Of a DNA stretch of 64,000 nucleotides, positions 17,241-25,867 are shown piece after piece. The stretch comes from a virus. The position numbers and the translations under genes were made by a program. The stretch is taken from IMG/VR virus record IMGVR_UViG_3300028393_000019, positions 186,001 to 250,000 of that record. The stretch is one strand, 5' to 3'. Each line of letters opens with the position of its first letter. The stretch's first letter is position 1. The notes under the pieces were generated by a model that worked only from the letters and a program-made list of their open reading frames with translations, did not search any database and had not been told where the DNA came from.

Positions 17241-17944
17241 TAAAATACATTGGAAATTTTAAAGACTGGATCAAACCCGAGTGGATTGAGGAAGTCATGT
17301 CCAAACCGGGGTTTGATATGCCTAAACACGGTCTTAGAAATGAAGCAAGATTTAATCCAATACTATTTGACTACCTAGGCGGAGATGTAACTCGAGTACA
17401 CACTAAAGAAGAATACTTGCAATTTGTCAAAGAACTGTCAGAGATGGATGAAATTGATCCTGTTGTAAAACATGCTAGAACACACGTTGCATATTTAGAT
17501 CCAGACTTTCCAGTCGATGATGAATATAACATGTATAGAAATTCAGGATACGACATATGGGGTGTGTATTTTAGATTGCTAGAAAAATTTGATGTTAGTT
17601 TTGATATACTAAAAGATCCACCACCATTCTTAGATTATAAAGACAAACACATAACATGGTGGTTTAGTAAAATGAATCCTGGACAACGTATGCCAGTCCA
17701 CGTTGATAGAGCTAAGCCGGAAATAGAGATACACAAGTACTGGATGCCGTGGACCGATTACCAGCCCGGGCATATTTTTACCATAGGTGATAAAGTTATA
17801 ACTGACTACAAACAAGGTGATGTATATGAATTTGACTATGCTGGCGAATGGCATGGAGCATGCAACATAGGTCATACACCGAGAGTTGTGTTACAAATAA
17901 CTGACTACAAACCATCGAGAAATATAAATGAAACTTCTAGCTAA
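17237..17944 (+). CDS. Fe(II)/2OG oxygenase, tandem paralogue 1
   Basis: First of five paralogues. It begins with IGNFKDWIKPEWIEEVM, the N-terminal signature shared by all five, and ends with the oxygenase core: RMPVHVD (H155, D157), KYWMPWTDYQPGHIF, GDVYEF, EWHGACNIG (H206), R216. At 235 aa it is the longest copy, with an insert around residues 40-105. The start at 17237 overlaps the stop of the SGNH gene (ATGA). Confidence 0.82.
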   Translation: MIKYIGNFKDWIKPEWIEEVMSKPGFDMPKHGLRNEARFNPILFDYLGGDVTRVHTKEEYLQFVKELSEMDEIDPVVKHARTHVAYLDPDFPVDDEYNMYRNSGYDIWGVYFRLLEKFDVSFDILKDPPPFLDYKDKHITWWFSKMNPGQRMPVHVDRAKPEIEIHKYWMPWTDYQPGHIFTIGDKVITDYKQGDVYEFDYAGEWHGACNIGHTPRVVLQITDYKPSRNINETSS

Positions 17945-18467
17945 TTATAAAGATTGGATTAAGCCTAAGTGGGTTGAGGAAGCCCTTGCATTAGATGGCT
18001 ATAAAGTCCCACACGATTTTTTTAAAGATAATAAACTTACGCTTGAAGAACAAGCAGGATTGCGAGAAGCAATGGATCCTTCAGAACGTGAGATATATGA
18101 TGTGTACGGTACTGATGGAGTGTTTTTTCATTTGCTTGAAAGCAGTTTGTTTAGCTTCGAAGTTGATCAACCACCATGGATTGCGCCCAGTGAAACATTC
18201 TGTTGGGAAGTAATAAAAATGCACACTGGAGAATTTATTCCAGTACACAGAGATATACTAAAACATCAAGATCCTAACTCAAAAAGATTTTGGGTTCCAA
18301 TGCTAGATTGGAAGGAAGGACATATTTTTATGTACGAAGACCTTTATGTACATAACTATAAAGCAGGTGATGTGTTTTTGTATGACGACCCTCGAGCATT
18401 ACACAGCGCAATTAATATTGGAGCAGATATTAGGTTAATTATGCAAGTAACAACTTACAAGGAATGA
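17928..18467 (+). CDS. Fe(II)/2OG oxygenase, tandem paralogue 2
   Basis: 179 aa; ANYKDWIKPKWVEEAL at the N-terminus, then FIPVHRD (H107, D109), RFWVPMLDWKEGHIF, YKAGDVF, LHSAINIG (H159) and R169. Overlaps paralogue 1 by 17 bases and paralogue 3 by 4. Divergence between copies is high outside the core, so the duplications look old and the copies have probably specialised. Confidence 0.82.
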   Translation: MKLLANYKDWIKPKWVEEALALDGYKVPHDFFKDNKLTLEEQAGLREAMDPSEREIYDVYGTDGVFFHLLESSLFSFEVDQPPWIAPSETFCWEVIKMHTGEFIPVHRDILKHQDPNSKRFWVPMLDWKEGHIFMYEDLYVHNYKAGDVFLYDDPRALHSAINIGADIRLIMQVTTYKE

Positions 18468-18988
18468 TCATGGAGTATGTGGGAAATTTAAAAGACTTGA
18501 TAGATACAAGTTGGGTGGAACCTTTATTAAAAGAAGTGTTAGGTAAGACTGGAATCTTAAGACCTAAAGAGGGAGGTAAACCTGACGGAGCAGAAGGCAA
18601 TGCAGAATGGCAGAAAGCTATTGATGCTGGGTACAGTCCCGATGCTGTGTATTTCCAAATGTTTAATCAATCTAATCTAACTACAGAAATACCCGAGTTT
18701 CATACTTGCGGAAGAGCAAGGCACTGGTGGATTACAAAAATGATGCCAGGGGATTTTATGCCCATGCACATTGACCCGCATACTAAACAAGAAAAAAATG
18801 TAGATCGTTTTTGGATTCCATTACAAGATTGGGAACAAGGACATATTTTTATGTACGAGGACGATGTTGTGACTAACTATAAAGCAGGTGACGTTTACAA
18901 GTATTCGTCTGCACAAGCATTACATGGTGCGGCAAACATAGGACTAGTTCCTAGATTAGTTTTGCAAGTAACCCTTTACGAGGAATAA
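18464..18988 (+). CDS. Fe(II)/2OG oxygenase, tandem paralogue 3
   Basis: 174 aa; MEYVGNLKDLIDTSWVEPLL at the start, then FMPMHID (H102, D104), RFWIPLQDWEQGHIF, YKAGDVYKY, LHGAANIG (H154) and R164. Two start codons are possible (18464 or 18470); the first overlaps the upstream stop, the second removes Met-Ile. All catalytic positions are intact. Confidence 0.82.
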   Translation: MIMEYVGNLKDLIDTSWVEPLLKEVLGKTGILRPKEGGKPDGAEGNAEWQKAIDAGYSPDAVYFQMFNQSNLTTEIPEFHTCGRARHWWITKMMPGDFMPMHIDPHTKQEKNVDRFWIPLQDWEQGHIFMYEDDVVTNYKAGDVYKYSSAQALHGAANIGLVPRLVLQVTLYEE

Positions 18989-18990
18989 AA

Positions 18991-19545
18991 ATGGAATTTA
19001 TAGGAAACTACAAAGAATGGTTGAAGCCAGAGTGGGTTGAATATGTTCTAAATAATGATGGCTATGAAATGCCTAAATGGGAGTTTGAACAGAACGGAAT
19101 ACTTGAAGCCATCGAGCGAGGTGATCGCGCAGAGTTTTGTGAGTTTCAAAAGAAGTATGAAGAAGTAGGATTCAAACACAATTCTCTACTTTACTATTTG
19201 TTTGAGGAAGATAATTTTCCGTTTGAAGTGCCCTTGCCCCCTTTTATAAATTTAAAAGAAGGGCAAGGATATTATTGGAATTTATTTAAATACAAACCAG
19301 GAAACTTACTACCAGTGCATAGTGACCGAGTAACTAAGTTTGAAAAAAATTGTAAACGTTACTGGATGAGTTGGCTTGACTGGCAGGACGGCCATATTTT
19401 AATTTACGAAAATCAAATGATTGCACCGTATAAGGCTGCTGATACTTACATCTTTACTAATCCATTCGGAACACACGGCGCCGCTAACATTGGCTTAACA
19501 CCAAGAATATCATTTCAGATTACTATCTACGATGAGCAACATTAA
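18991..19545 (+). CDS. Fe(II)/2OG oxygenase, tandem paralogue 4
   Basis: 184 aa; IGNYKEWLKPEWVEYVL at the start, then LLPVHSD (H110, D112), RYWMSWLDWQDGHILIY, YKAADTYIF (the usual AGD is AAD), THGAANIG (H162) and R172. Two bases separate it from paralogue 3. Its 3' end overlaps the SGNH gene by 14 bases. Confidence 0.82.
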   Translation: MEFIGNYKEWLKPEWVEYVLNNDGYEMPKWEFEQNGILEAIERGDRAEFCEFQKKYEEVGFKHNSLLYYLFEEDNFPFEVPLPPFINLKEGQGYYWNLFKYKPGNLLPVHSDRVTKFEKNCKRYWMSWLDWQDGHILIYENQMIAPYKAADTYIFTNPFGTHGAANIGLTPRISFQITIYDEQH

Positions 19546-20323
19546 AAGAATAGTAGCGTTTGGATGCAGTTACACTGCCGGAGAAGAGTTGTTATACCAT
19601 CAACTTGGAGACCTCGACGAATATAGAAAAAGTACATCACACAATCCCCGATTATTTTTTCAAAAACTATCAAAGGATCCTGTTGCACAAGAAACTTTGA
19701 AAACCATACGATCTGATCAATTGAAATTAGCATGGCCGGCAAAACTTGCCGCATTATTGAATATTGACTATGTCAACTTTGCAGAAGCTGGCAACAGTAT
19801 GGATAAAATACTATGGCAAGTAGAACAGAAGAAATTAGAAAAATTCTTCCAACTCGGAGATGTAATATTTGTAGGTGCCACTAATCCTGATAGGAATATA
19901 TTCTTTAAGGACACTGGTCCTATGTCGTTTCAATTACCATCATTACATTGGGCGTCTGAAGAATCGCTAATAGGTGTTGATAGTGTCGGCAACATCGATG
20001 TTGTTATAAGCAAAAATGCAGATAAAGAGTTACTCAACTGGTTTACTGATGATCGAATTGTTTGGGATTATCTTAAATCGTTAAGGTCGTTAGCATCTCT
20101 GGGTGCTGCCATTGTAAATGCTATGTCGTGCGATATAAATTTAAATGTGCAATCATATAATGTTGAACTATTTAAAAACATAAAAGATAGCATACAATAT
20201 CTTCAAAGTAATGATATGGATTCGTTCGCAGGAAAAGATGATTACTTGGCATGGGGTCACCCTAATGAGCAAGTGCATCAACGATTTGCGGAAAGCATAT
20301 ATGAAATACTGCGGAAATTATAA
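19532..20323 (+). CDS. SGNH hydrolase-like protein inside the oxygenase array
   Basis: VAFGCSYTAGEELL at the N-terminus is the same GCS-type block I as at 9038; a C-terminal GHPNEQVHQRFAE resembles the block with the catalytic Asp/His pair (here N/H). 263 aa. It is inserted between paralogues 4 and 5 of the oxygenase array, overlapping both, so an SGNH protein and this oxygenase family seem to be functionally linked. Confidence 0.7.
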   Translation: MSNIKRIVAFGCSYTAGEELLYHQLGDLDEYRKSTSHNPRLFFQKLSKDPVAQETLKTIRSDQLKLAWPAKLAALLNIDYVNFAEAGNSMDKILWQVEQKKLEKFFQLGDVIFVGATNPDRNIFFKDTGPMSFQLPSLHWASEESLIGVDSVGNIDVVISKNADKELLNWFTDDRIVWDYLKSLRSLASLGAAIVNAMSCDINLNVQSYNVELFKNIKDSIQYLQSNDMDSFAGKDDYLAWGHPNEQVHQRFAESIYEILRKL

Positions 20324-20855
20324 ACACTTAATCAATCCAGAATGGATAGAGTTATTGTTATCAACAAAAGGTATCCCTATCAGCCCTTGGAAAGATCATA
20401 AAGTAGACGAGGTTAAAGAAGAAATTGATTTTGATCAATTGTTGACATCTACACAAGATGAACGAGATTTGTTTGTGACTGGACCGTATGGGGAAAGTCT
20501 CATCATGGCTGAGATGTTCACTGAAGAGAATATACCGTTTGTACTAGATTTCAAAGAAGTTCAACATCTATTTGCAGGTGACTGGTGGATCATAAAACAA
20601 CTGCCAGGGCAGTATATGCCGATACATAGAGATACTGCATTATTCTACCAAGAAAATAATAGAATATGGATGCCGCTTATAGACTATCAACAAGGTCACA
20701 TTTTTATTCATGAAGGTAATTTTATAAAAGATTACAAGGCCGGTGACATGTTTAAATATTTCAAAGATAACGATTTGCATGGTAGTATAAATTTAAGCTC
20801 GACCCCCAGAATTGTTTTGCAAATAAGCCAGAAACCTATACCATATGATCGTTAA
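20301..20855 (+). CDS. Fe(II)/2OG oxygenase, tandem paralogue 5
   Basis: 184 aa; CGNYKHLINPEWIELLL at the start, then YMPIHRD (H109, D111), RIWMPLIDYQQGHIFIH, YKAGDMF, LHGSINLS (H160) and R170. I chose the ATG at 20301 (23-base overlap with the SGNH gene) because the shared N-terminal signature begins there; the longer upstream frame is antisense-free but lies inside the SGNH gene. Confidence 0.82.
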   Translation: MKYCGNYKHLINPEWIELLLSTKGIPISPWKDHKVDEVKEEIDFDQLLTSTQDERDLFVTGPYGESLIMAEMFTEENIPFVLDFKEVQHLFAGDWWIIKQLPGQYMPIHRDTALFYQENNRIWMPLIDYQQGHIFIHEGNFIKDYKAGDMFKYFKDNDLHGSINLSSTPRIVLQISQKPIPYDR

Positions 20856-21354
20856 TAATTTAAAAGTTGCTATAACAGGGCATACCGGAGAGGTAGGTTC
20901 TGCGTTATCTAAAGTGTTTACCGATGCTGGACATAGTATAGTCGGCATATCAAGATCTACTGGGTTTGATTTAAACAACAATGAAAACTACAAAGATATT
21001 ATTTCCACAATTGATCAATGCGATGTGTTTATCAATTGTTGTCAAATAGGTCAAGATGCACTACTACGGAATGTTTGGAATTTATGGCAGGGCTGTGAAT
21101 ACAAACGGATTATCAACATCAGTGCAATCAGCGCATCTGACCCTGCTGAGAATAAAGAGTATTATCAAAATAAAAGAAACTTAGAATCAACGTTCTGGGA
21201 ATTACTTAAAATAAATCAGTTCCCACCTATGACTATCGTTAGAGCAGGCCTAAGAGAACATGACCCTAGTTACGATAACTGGGCAAAGTTCTTAATGAAA
21301 TTGCTAAATGAACCTGAATATCATTTTTTAGAAGTGAGTTATTTTAAATTATGA
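20845..21354 (+). CDS. Short-chain dehydrogenase/reductase-like protein
   Basis: NAD(P)-binding Rossmann protein of the SDR superfamily. VAITGHTGEVGSALSKVF is the GxxGxxG dinucleotide site, DVFINCC is the strand-4 region, INISAISAS is the catalytic Ser region, and EYYQNKR gives a possible YxxxK pair. 169 aa is short for an SDR (usually about 250), so the C-terminal substrate part is reduced. Overlaps both neighbours by 4-11 bases. Confidence 0.7.
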   Translation: MIVNNLKVAITGHTGEVGSALSKVFTDAGHSIVGISRSTGFDLNNNENYKDIISTIDQCDVFINCCQIGQDALLRNVWNLWQGCEYKRIINISAISASDPAENKEYYQNKRNLESTFWELLKINQFPPMTIVRAGLREHDPSYDNWAKFLMKLLNEPEYHFLEVSYFKL

Positions 21355-22136
21355 TTACTAATTTAAAACTTATACTCGAAAATAAATGTGCAACATTTGA
21401 AAGTTGGACCAATACGTTTGACAATTTTATAAACCATCAACCGAGAGATTCCGATAGTGTACTAGAAAAATATAAAAATTCTCCTGATTTCTGTACTTGG
21501 GAAATAGACGAAGACATTACAACTATTAGCTATCGTTATGTACATAGATTATGCAGTAATGGGGACATGCATTGTTTACAATCATACACTGAAGAAAAAT
21601 ATCAATCGTTAATAAATTACAAAACATTAGGTCTAGAACTTCCTATTTTAGAAATAATGTCTGTTGAGAATGATTTGTTGTATACAAAATTTACCAGCCC
21701 CACTGGGGACTTAGGATATCCACCACCCTATGTGTTATTGAACATAATGTATAACAGCAGTAATGTTATAGAGGAATTCCGTAACTATATTACTGTTATA
21801 ATTGATAATTATATAGAATTAACTAAGAAATGTATACAACACAATATACCATTTTTTAGCCCGGCTCGGACTATGACTAGCCATTACTTTGATAATATGT
21901 TTTATTTTAAAGATACTGTATTCTTTTCTAGCAACAAAGAGCTAACGGTTGAAGATATAGCAGATATCATTAGTAGTAACATTGACGGGTTTAGAAGAGC
22001 AAAAGGAATAATATCAGCATATCAAGGCAGAGCTGATTCACATCCGGATACTGTTGATTTGATTTATAAAGAAATAGAAAATCTAAAAAGTTATGCGAGG
22101 ACGCAATGTCTAAATTTAAAGAATGTAACTCTGTAA
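21351..22136 (+). CDS. Hypothetical protein, 261 aa
   Basis: No family recognised. Predicted soluble alpha/beta protein, with a long helix-rich C-terminal half (about residues 130-250). It follows the SDR gene with a 4-base overlap and is followed by a small gene with a 31-base overlap, so it belongs to the same operon as the oxygenase array. No catalytic motif is visible. Confidence 0.55.
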   Translation: MITNLKLILENKCATFESWTNTFDNFINHQPRDSDSVLEKYKNSPDFCTWEIDEDITTISYRYVHRLCSNGDMHCLQSYTEEKYQSLINYKTLGLELPILEIMSVENDLLYTKFTSPTGDLGYPPPYVLLNIMYNSSNVIEEFRNYITVIIDNYIELTKKCIQHNIPFFSPARTMTSHYFDNMFYFKDTVFFSSNKELTVEDIADIISSNIDGFRRAKGIISAYQGRADSHPDTVDLIYKEIENLKSYARTQCLNLKNVTL

Positions 22137-22306
22137 TAGCACACTACAAACACAATAAAAAATACATAGAGCTTGTTACTAGCCTATATGTATTTTCTGA
22201 AGCACAATCTACAGGGTCACCTACCCATTACGATGCAACTACTTGGCAATGGGGTGACAAAACTATTTTAATTCAAGAAGTAGGAATTCATCCTGAGATT
22301 GAATAA
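22106..22306 (+). CDS. Small hypothetical protein, 66 aa
   Basis: Short, last gene of the rightward run from 13338. No motif recognised; polar, with an aromatic middle. It overlaps the preceding gene by 31 bases and the convergent gene at 22288 by 19. Kept because it fills the space between two genes in the same direction, but it may be spurious. Confidence 0.4.
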   Translation: MSKFKECNSVIAHYKHNKKYIELVTSLYVFSEAQSTGSPTHYDATTWQWGDKTILIQEVGIHPEIE

Positions 22307-23259
22307 GAAGGTATAGCTCTAGTTTGTCCGTTAATTGTAACTTTGATATATTTGACATCGTCAAAATTTACATTTTCTTTGCCTACTTCTTCTAACTCTA
22401 ATTCTAGAGTCGATGAAATCTTAGCACCATAGTAAGCATACAGTTTTCCGCTATTGGAAATCTTAACTCTTACCTCTGGCATAGCACCCGGGGTAGTACG
22501 TGTCACCCAATTCATTGCAGTTGGTAGGAATTCCTCAGTCGGATTACCGTCAACTGTAGCTGTCTGAGCCATGCCCCATTCCCATGGATCGTCACCGGCT
22601 TTACCTAACCAATCAAACGCATATATAAAATCGCCATCTTGCAATGGTAACGGATTTTCTGGGGTTCCTCTAAATCTGTTAAACGCCGTCCAACCTGCTT
22701 TATAAGGATTATTATCATAGCTGTCAAATCTCAATGCTGGCTGTTTAAAATTACCTTGCTGAGTGATTAATATACCTGTTGATTTTGTATCAATTGTAAG
22801 AGGCACTGGGTAATCAAATCTACATCCGCCCGACATCCACCAATCTTGCGATTTGTCTCGATCTTCAACAGCATTGTTATTGTTTACAATCTTTATACCT
22901 TTGGCAGATAAAACTCCTCTAGAGTCGATAGATACATACTCTTCTGTAAAGATTCCCTTAGTTGCTCCCAATATCAAACTAGCGTCTACGACGTCTTGAC
23001 CATCAACAACATCTTGTGTTACAATAGCACTTACAAATGCCGCATTAACATATGACGAATCGTTACCGCCTTTAGAGTATGCAGTAAATTTGAGCACACC
23101 GAGCTGATCCCCATTTTGGCAATTCTCAGGGGCATCAAGTGTTCCCCTTGAACTACCAATTTTAAGGCTAGGTTGGTTCTTTTTGAAGCCGCCGGTTATT
23201 CCACGAATGAATAGTGGAGTATCGAAGCCGTCTGTTTCAAGTATTTTCTCGTTGTTCAT
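22288..23259 (-). CDS. Probable virion structural/fibre-type protein, 323 aa
   Basis: Beta-rich, Gly/Asn/Thr-rich sequence (LFIRGITGGFKKNQPSLKIG, TIDTKSTGILITQQGN, VRVKISNSGKLYAYYGAKI) typical of phage fibre or baseplate-wedge surface proteins; there is no enzyme motif. The ATG at 23259 was chosen because an exact T4-type late promoter TATAAATA lies 19 bases upstream (23279-23286); the frame remains open to 23574 but would run antisense through the halogenase. A structural gene placed alone in the metabolic region suggests that the enzymes around it serve the virion. Confidence 0.6.
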   Translation of the reverse strand: MNNEKILETDGFDTPLFIRGITGGFKKNQPSLKIGSSRGTLDAPENCQNGDQLGVLKFTAYSKGGNDSSYVNAAFVSAIVTQDVVDGQDVVDASLILGATKGIFTEEYVSIDSRGVLSAKGIKIVNNNNAVEDRDKSQDWWMSGGCRFDYPVPLTIDTKSTGILITQQGNFKQPALRFDSYDNNPYKAGWTAFNRFRGTPENPLPLQDGDFIYAFDWLGKAGDDPWEWGMAQTATVDGNPTEEFLPTAMNWVTRTTPGAMPEVRVKISNSGKLYAYYGAKISSTLELELEEVGKENVNFDDVKYIKVTINGQTRAIPSYSISG

Positions 23260-23278
23260 AGTATAAGTAATGTAAGCA

Positions 23279-23286
23279 TATTTATA
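23279..23286 (-). promoter_or_regulatory. T4-type late promoter, exact TATAAATA
   Basis: Exact match to the T4 late octamer, read leftward, ending 19 bases before the ATG at 23259. The predicted transcript start is about 23273, giving a leader of roughly 13 bases. The 40-base region between this gene and the halogenase start (23300) is otherwise empty. Confidence 0.65.
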
Positions 23287-23299
23287 GTGGAAATTAATA

Positions 23300-24868
23300 A
23301 TGAAAATTTTAATCATCGGTGGTGGAACAGCAGGATGGATGACTGCCGGATATTTGGCCAAATATCGGGGCGGTGAAAATATTACACTTGTAGAGTCAGC
23401 AACTATACCTAAAATTGGTGTTGGGGAAAGTGTAACTCCGCACGTTTGTAACTTTTTTAAAGAAATCGGAATTGACGAATTTGACTGGATGAAAGTTACA
23501 GGTGCTGTACACAAATATGCCAATAAATTTGTCAATTGGCAGGGCACCGGTGATGAACAATATTTCAGTTTCAACTACACAGTACCTACCGAAAACTTTT
23601 ATAAAGATATACCAGTGAACAAAACGCAAGAAGATTTCACTAGAGTTGTTGATGCCCCTAGGAGCATTGACACAGTTAGCGAACTTTGCCAATCTAAAAT
23701 TTTTAATAGATTTGACAAATATTTTAATCCACAGTTTCACTACATGGAACAAAATGTAATGCCCTATAAAGATGGTCAAGATTTGTTGAACCAGCCATTT
23801 AGCCATGCGCACCATATCAATGCAGAATTAGCAGGCCCTTACATTAAAGATAAAATAGCAATACCTGCAGGTGTAAAACACGTTGTCAACGATGTTGTTA
23901 AAGTAAATATTGAAGGTAATCGCATAACATCAGTTTTGTTAGGTGATGGTACAGAATTAACCGCAGACTTGTACATAGACTGTTCTGGTTTTGCACGAGT
24001 ACTTTCAAATGCGCTTGGGTGGAAATTAGTAGAAAAAAATACACCAATTGACCGTGCATGGGTCTGTCAAACAGAGTATGTCGATCCAGAGACTGAGATG
24101 GTTAACTATACTCAAAGCATTGCTGAACCCTATGGCTGGCGATTTAAAATAGGTGTGTATCATCGTATGGGTAATGGCTATTGCTTTAGCAGTAAGCACA
24201 CCACTGAAGAAGAAGCACTAGATCACTTTATAAAACAAATTGGTCCGCAACGTAGACCACCTCGATTGATTAAATGGACTCCAACTAGATTAGAAAAATT
24301 CGGAGATGGTAACTGTGCGGCTATCGGACTAAGTTGCGGATTCACTGAGCCGTTAGAAGCCAATGCACTCTACACTATTATTACAAGCATACGTAGGCTG
24401 AATAATGTACTAGATGAAAGTACGTTAGATTTCAGTACCTACAATGAAAAAATGGCGTATACTATTGACGACATATCAGATTTTATTCTAGTACACTATA
24501 CATTGAGCAATAGATCAGATACTAAATTTTGGACTGACATGCAAGAATTAGGTAAAAAATTAAAACATCGAGAACTAGTTGTTAAAAAGATATACGAAGA
24601 AAAAAACACAATGAAATCAGCTGTTGAAGGCTACACAATGTTTCCGGACTATATGTGGGCACAATTAGCAGTATCATGGGGAATACCCTTTGACACGAAG
24701 TCAACAAGTGCTATAGAAAAAGAATTGTCTAAACAATATTTTGAATACAGCGAACACAAGCACCGGCTAGTATCTTCAATATGCAAAAATAATTATCAAT
24801 GGCATAAAGAAAATATCTTTAATAACATGCCAAACACTGAATGGGAGAAACAATGGATTTCGAAATAA
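23300..24868 (+). CDS. Flavin-dependent halogenase (tryptophan-halogenase family)
   Basis: 522 aa, the usual length. GGGTAGWMTA (residues 7-16) is the FAD site; IGVGESVTP (39-47) and KYANKFVNW (72-80) match the region carrying the essential lysine in PrnA-type enzymes (K72 or K76 here); GFTEPLEANALYTI (348-361) matches the region with the catalytic Glu (E353). The hallmark WxWxIP is altered: positions 279-285 read GWRFKIG. The Ser next to the Glu in classical enzymes appears to be Ala. A halogenase in a cyanophage (VirX1 of Syn10) is known, so viral halogenases exist; whether this one halogenates, and what, is unknown. It overlaps an oxygenase gene by 28 bases. Confidence 0.85.
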   Translation: MKILIIGGGTAGWMTAGYLAKYRGGENITLVESATIPKIGVGESVTPHVCNFFKEIGIDEFDWMKVTGAVHKYANKFVNWQGTGDEQYFSFNYTVPTENFYKDIPVNKTQEDFTRVVDAPRSIDTVSELCQSKIFNRFDKYFNPQFHYMEQNVMPYKDGQDLLNQPFSHAHHINAELAGPYIKDKIAIPAGVKHVVNDVVKVNIEGNRITSVLLGDGTELTADLYIDCSGFARVLSNALGWKLVEKNTPIDRAWVCQTEYVDPETEMVNYTQSIAEPYGWRFKIGVYHRMGNGYCFSSKHTTEEEALDHFIKQIGPQRRPPRLIKWTPTRLEKFGDGNCAAIGLSCGFTEPLEANALYTIITSIRRLNNVLDESTLDFSTYNEKMAYTIDDISDFILVHYTLSNRSDTKFWTDMQELGKKLKHRELVVKKIYEEKNTMKSAVEGYTMFPDYMWAQLAVSWGIPFDTKSTSAIEKELSKQYFEYSEHKHRLVSSICKNNYQWHKENIFNNMPNTEWEKQWISK

Positions 24869-25461
24869 TCAAAGTCCGTAACAACTTATGTAAAATTAAG
24901 TTAACGACACCGTATAGTTACGCACAGTTGTTAGCCGAATTTGAAAAAGAAGAATGGGTTAACCATGCTGACTATGAAGAACGTGCTGGTGATCCACACC
25001 TGTGCAGGTCGGCACTTCCTTATCCTAAAAGTATTATCTTACAGGAAATTGTAAACTACTTGTCGTCAGACGAAGTTAAAAGAAAGATCATAGACACTAT
25101 GTATGAGCTATTTCCAGGAATACAAAATATGTGGGATGGTTGGTCGAACAATAAAATGTTTAATTCAACGCTTTGGGGAGGACAATTTCTCAAAGACGAA
25201 CCTGGTTTTATAATTGAACCGCATATTGATACTAGACTACAAATATTAACATCACTAGTCTATTTTATAGAAGACAACGATCCTAAACAAGCAACTGTGT
25301 TTTACACAGACAAGAATCGTTCCGATCCGTGGACAGCTGAAACAGGTGTTGGGGTGGGGACTTTGCATATTAACGATTATGATGTATGGCACGAAGGTTC
25401 TAACAGATCGGATAAAGATCGATACCTCATGAGCTTAGGACTAATTGTAAATGTTAAATGA
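24841..25461 (+). CDS. Fe(II)/2OG oxygenase-like protein, 206 aa
   Basis: The core residues are IIEPHIDTR (H128, D130), VYFIEDND, then NDYDVWHEGSNRSDKDRYLMS (H184, R194). It is directly coupled to the halogenase (28-base overlap), so the two may act in sequence on one substrate. The start may be 24841 or an ATG four codons later (24853). It belongs to the prolyl-hydroxylase-like/DSBH group rather than to the tandem family at 17237. Confidence 0.75.
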   Translation: MGETMDFEIIKVRNNLCKIKLTTPYSYAQLLAEFEKEEWVNHADYEERAGDPHLCRSALPYPKSIILQEIVNYLSSDEVKRKIIDTMYELFPGIQNMWDGWSNNKMFNSTLWGGQFLKDEPGFIIEPHIDTRLQILTSLVYFIEDNDPKQATVFYTDKNRSDPWTAETGVGVGTLHINDYDVWHEGSNRSDKDRYLMSLGLIVNVK

Positions 25462-25867
25462 ATGGATATCTAGAATTTCAACACCTAAGGAAGAACTAGG
25501 TGGAATGAGTGTGTGTCCTTATGCTAAAAGTGCAGAGTATGAATTAATCGAAACTGACGGTAGTGATATAAATCCCCCACCCTGGGACTTTGAACTTATT
25601 GTATATAAACTACCCGATAGTTATTCTATAGAAGAGCTCAACGATATAGCAGTAGAATACAATAACTTATTTCCGGAGATGGTGTTTTTGCCCGATCATA
25701 AAGATAAAGCAACATTTATAAACGGCATTCCTACTAACAACGGTGTATATAATCTTATGCTATGTCAATGGCGTGATAATTTATCAAAGGCTCGAGAAAA
25801 ATTATCTAATACTGCCTATTATACCTACTGGGCAGAAGACTATTTGAAAGAAATATTAAACACATGA
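25451..25867 (+). CDS. Hypothetical protein, 138 aa
   Basis: Unrecognised small protein in the halogenase operon. It starts MLNEWISRISTPKEELGGMSVCPYAKSA; the CPYAK segment has one cysteine and resembles an active-site-like loop, but no family is certain. It overlaps its neighbours by 11 and 4 bases, so it is translated with the oxygenase and the amidinotransferase. Confidence 0.55.
   Translation: MLNEWISRISTPKEELGGMSVCPYAKSAEYELIETDGSDINPPPWDFELIVYKLPDSYSIEELNDIAVEYNNLFPEMVFLPDHKDKATFINGIPTNNGVYNLMLCQWRDNLSKAREKLSNTAYYTYWAEDYLKEILNT

Noticed and set aside
23260-23574. In-frame N-terminal extension of the leftward fibre-type gene 22288-23259 up to 23574
   Set aside because: It would run antisense through the conserved FAD-binding start of the halogenase, and an exact late promoter sits just upstream of the ATG at 23259.
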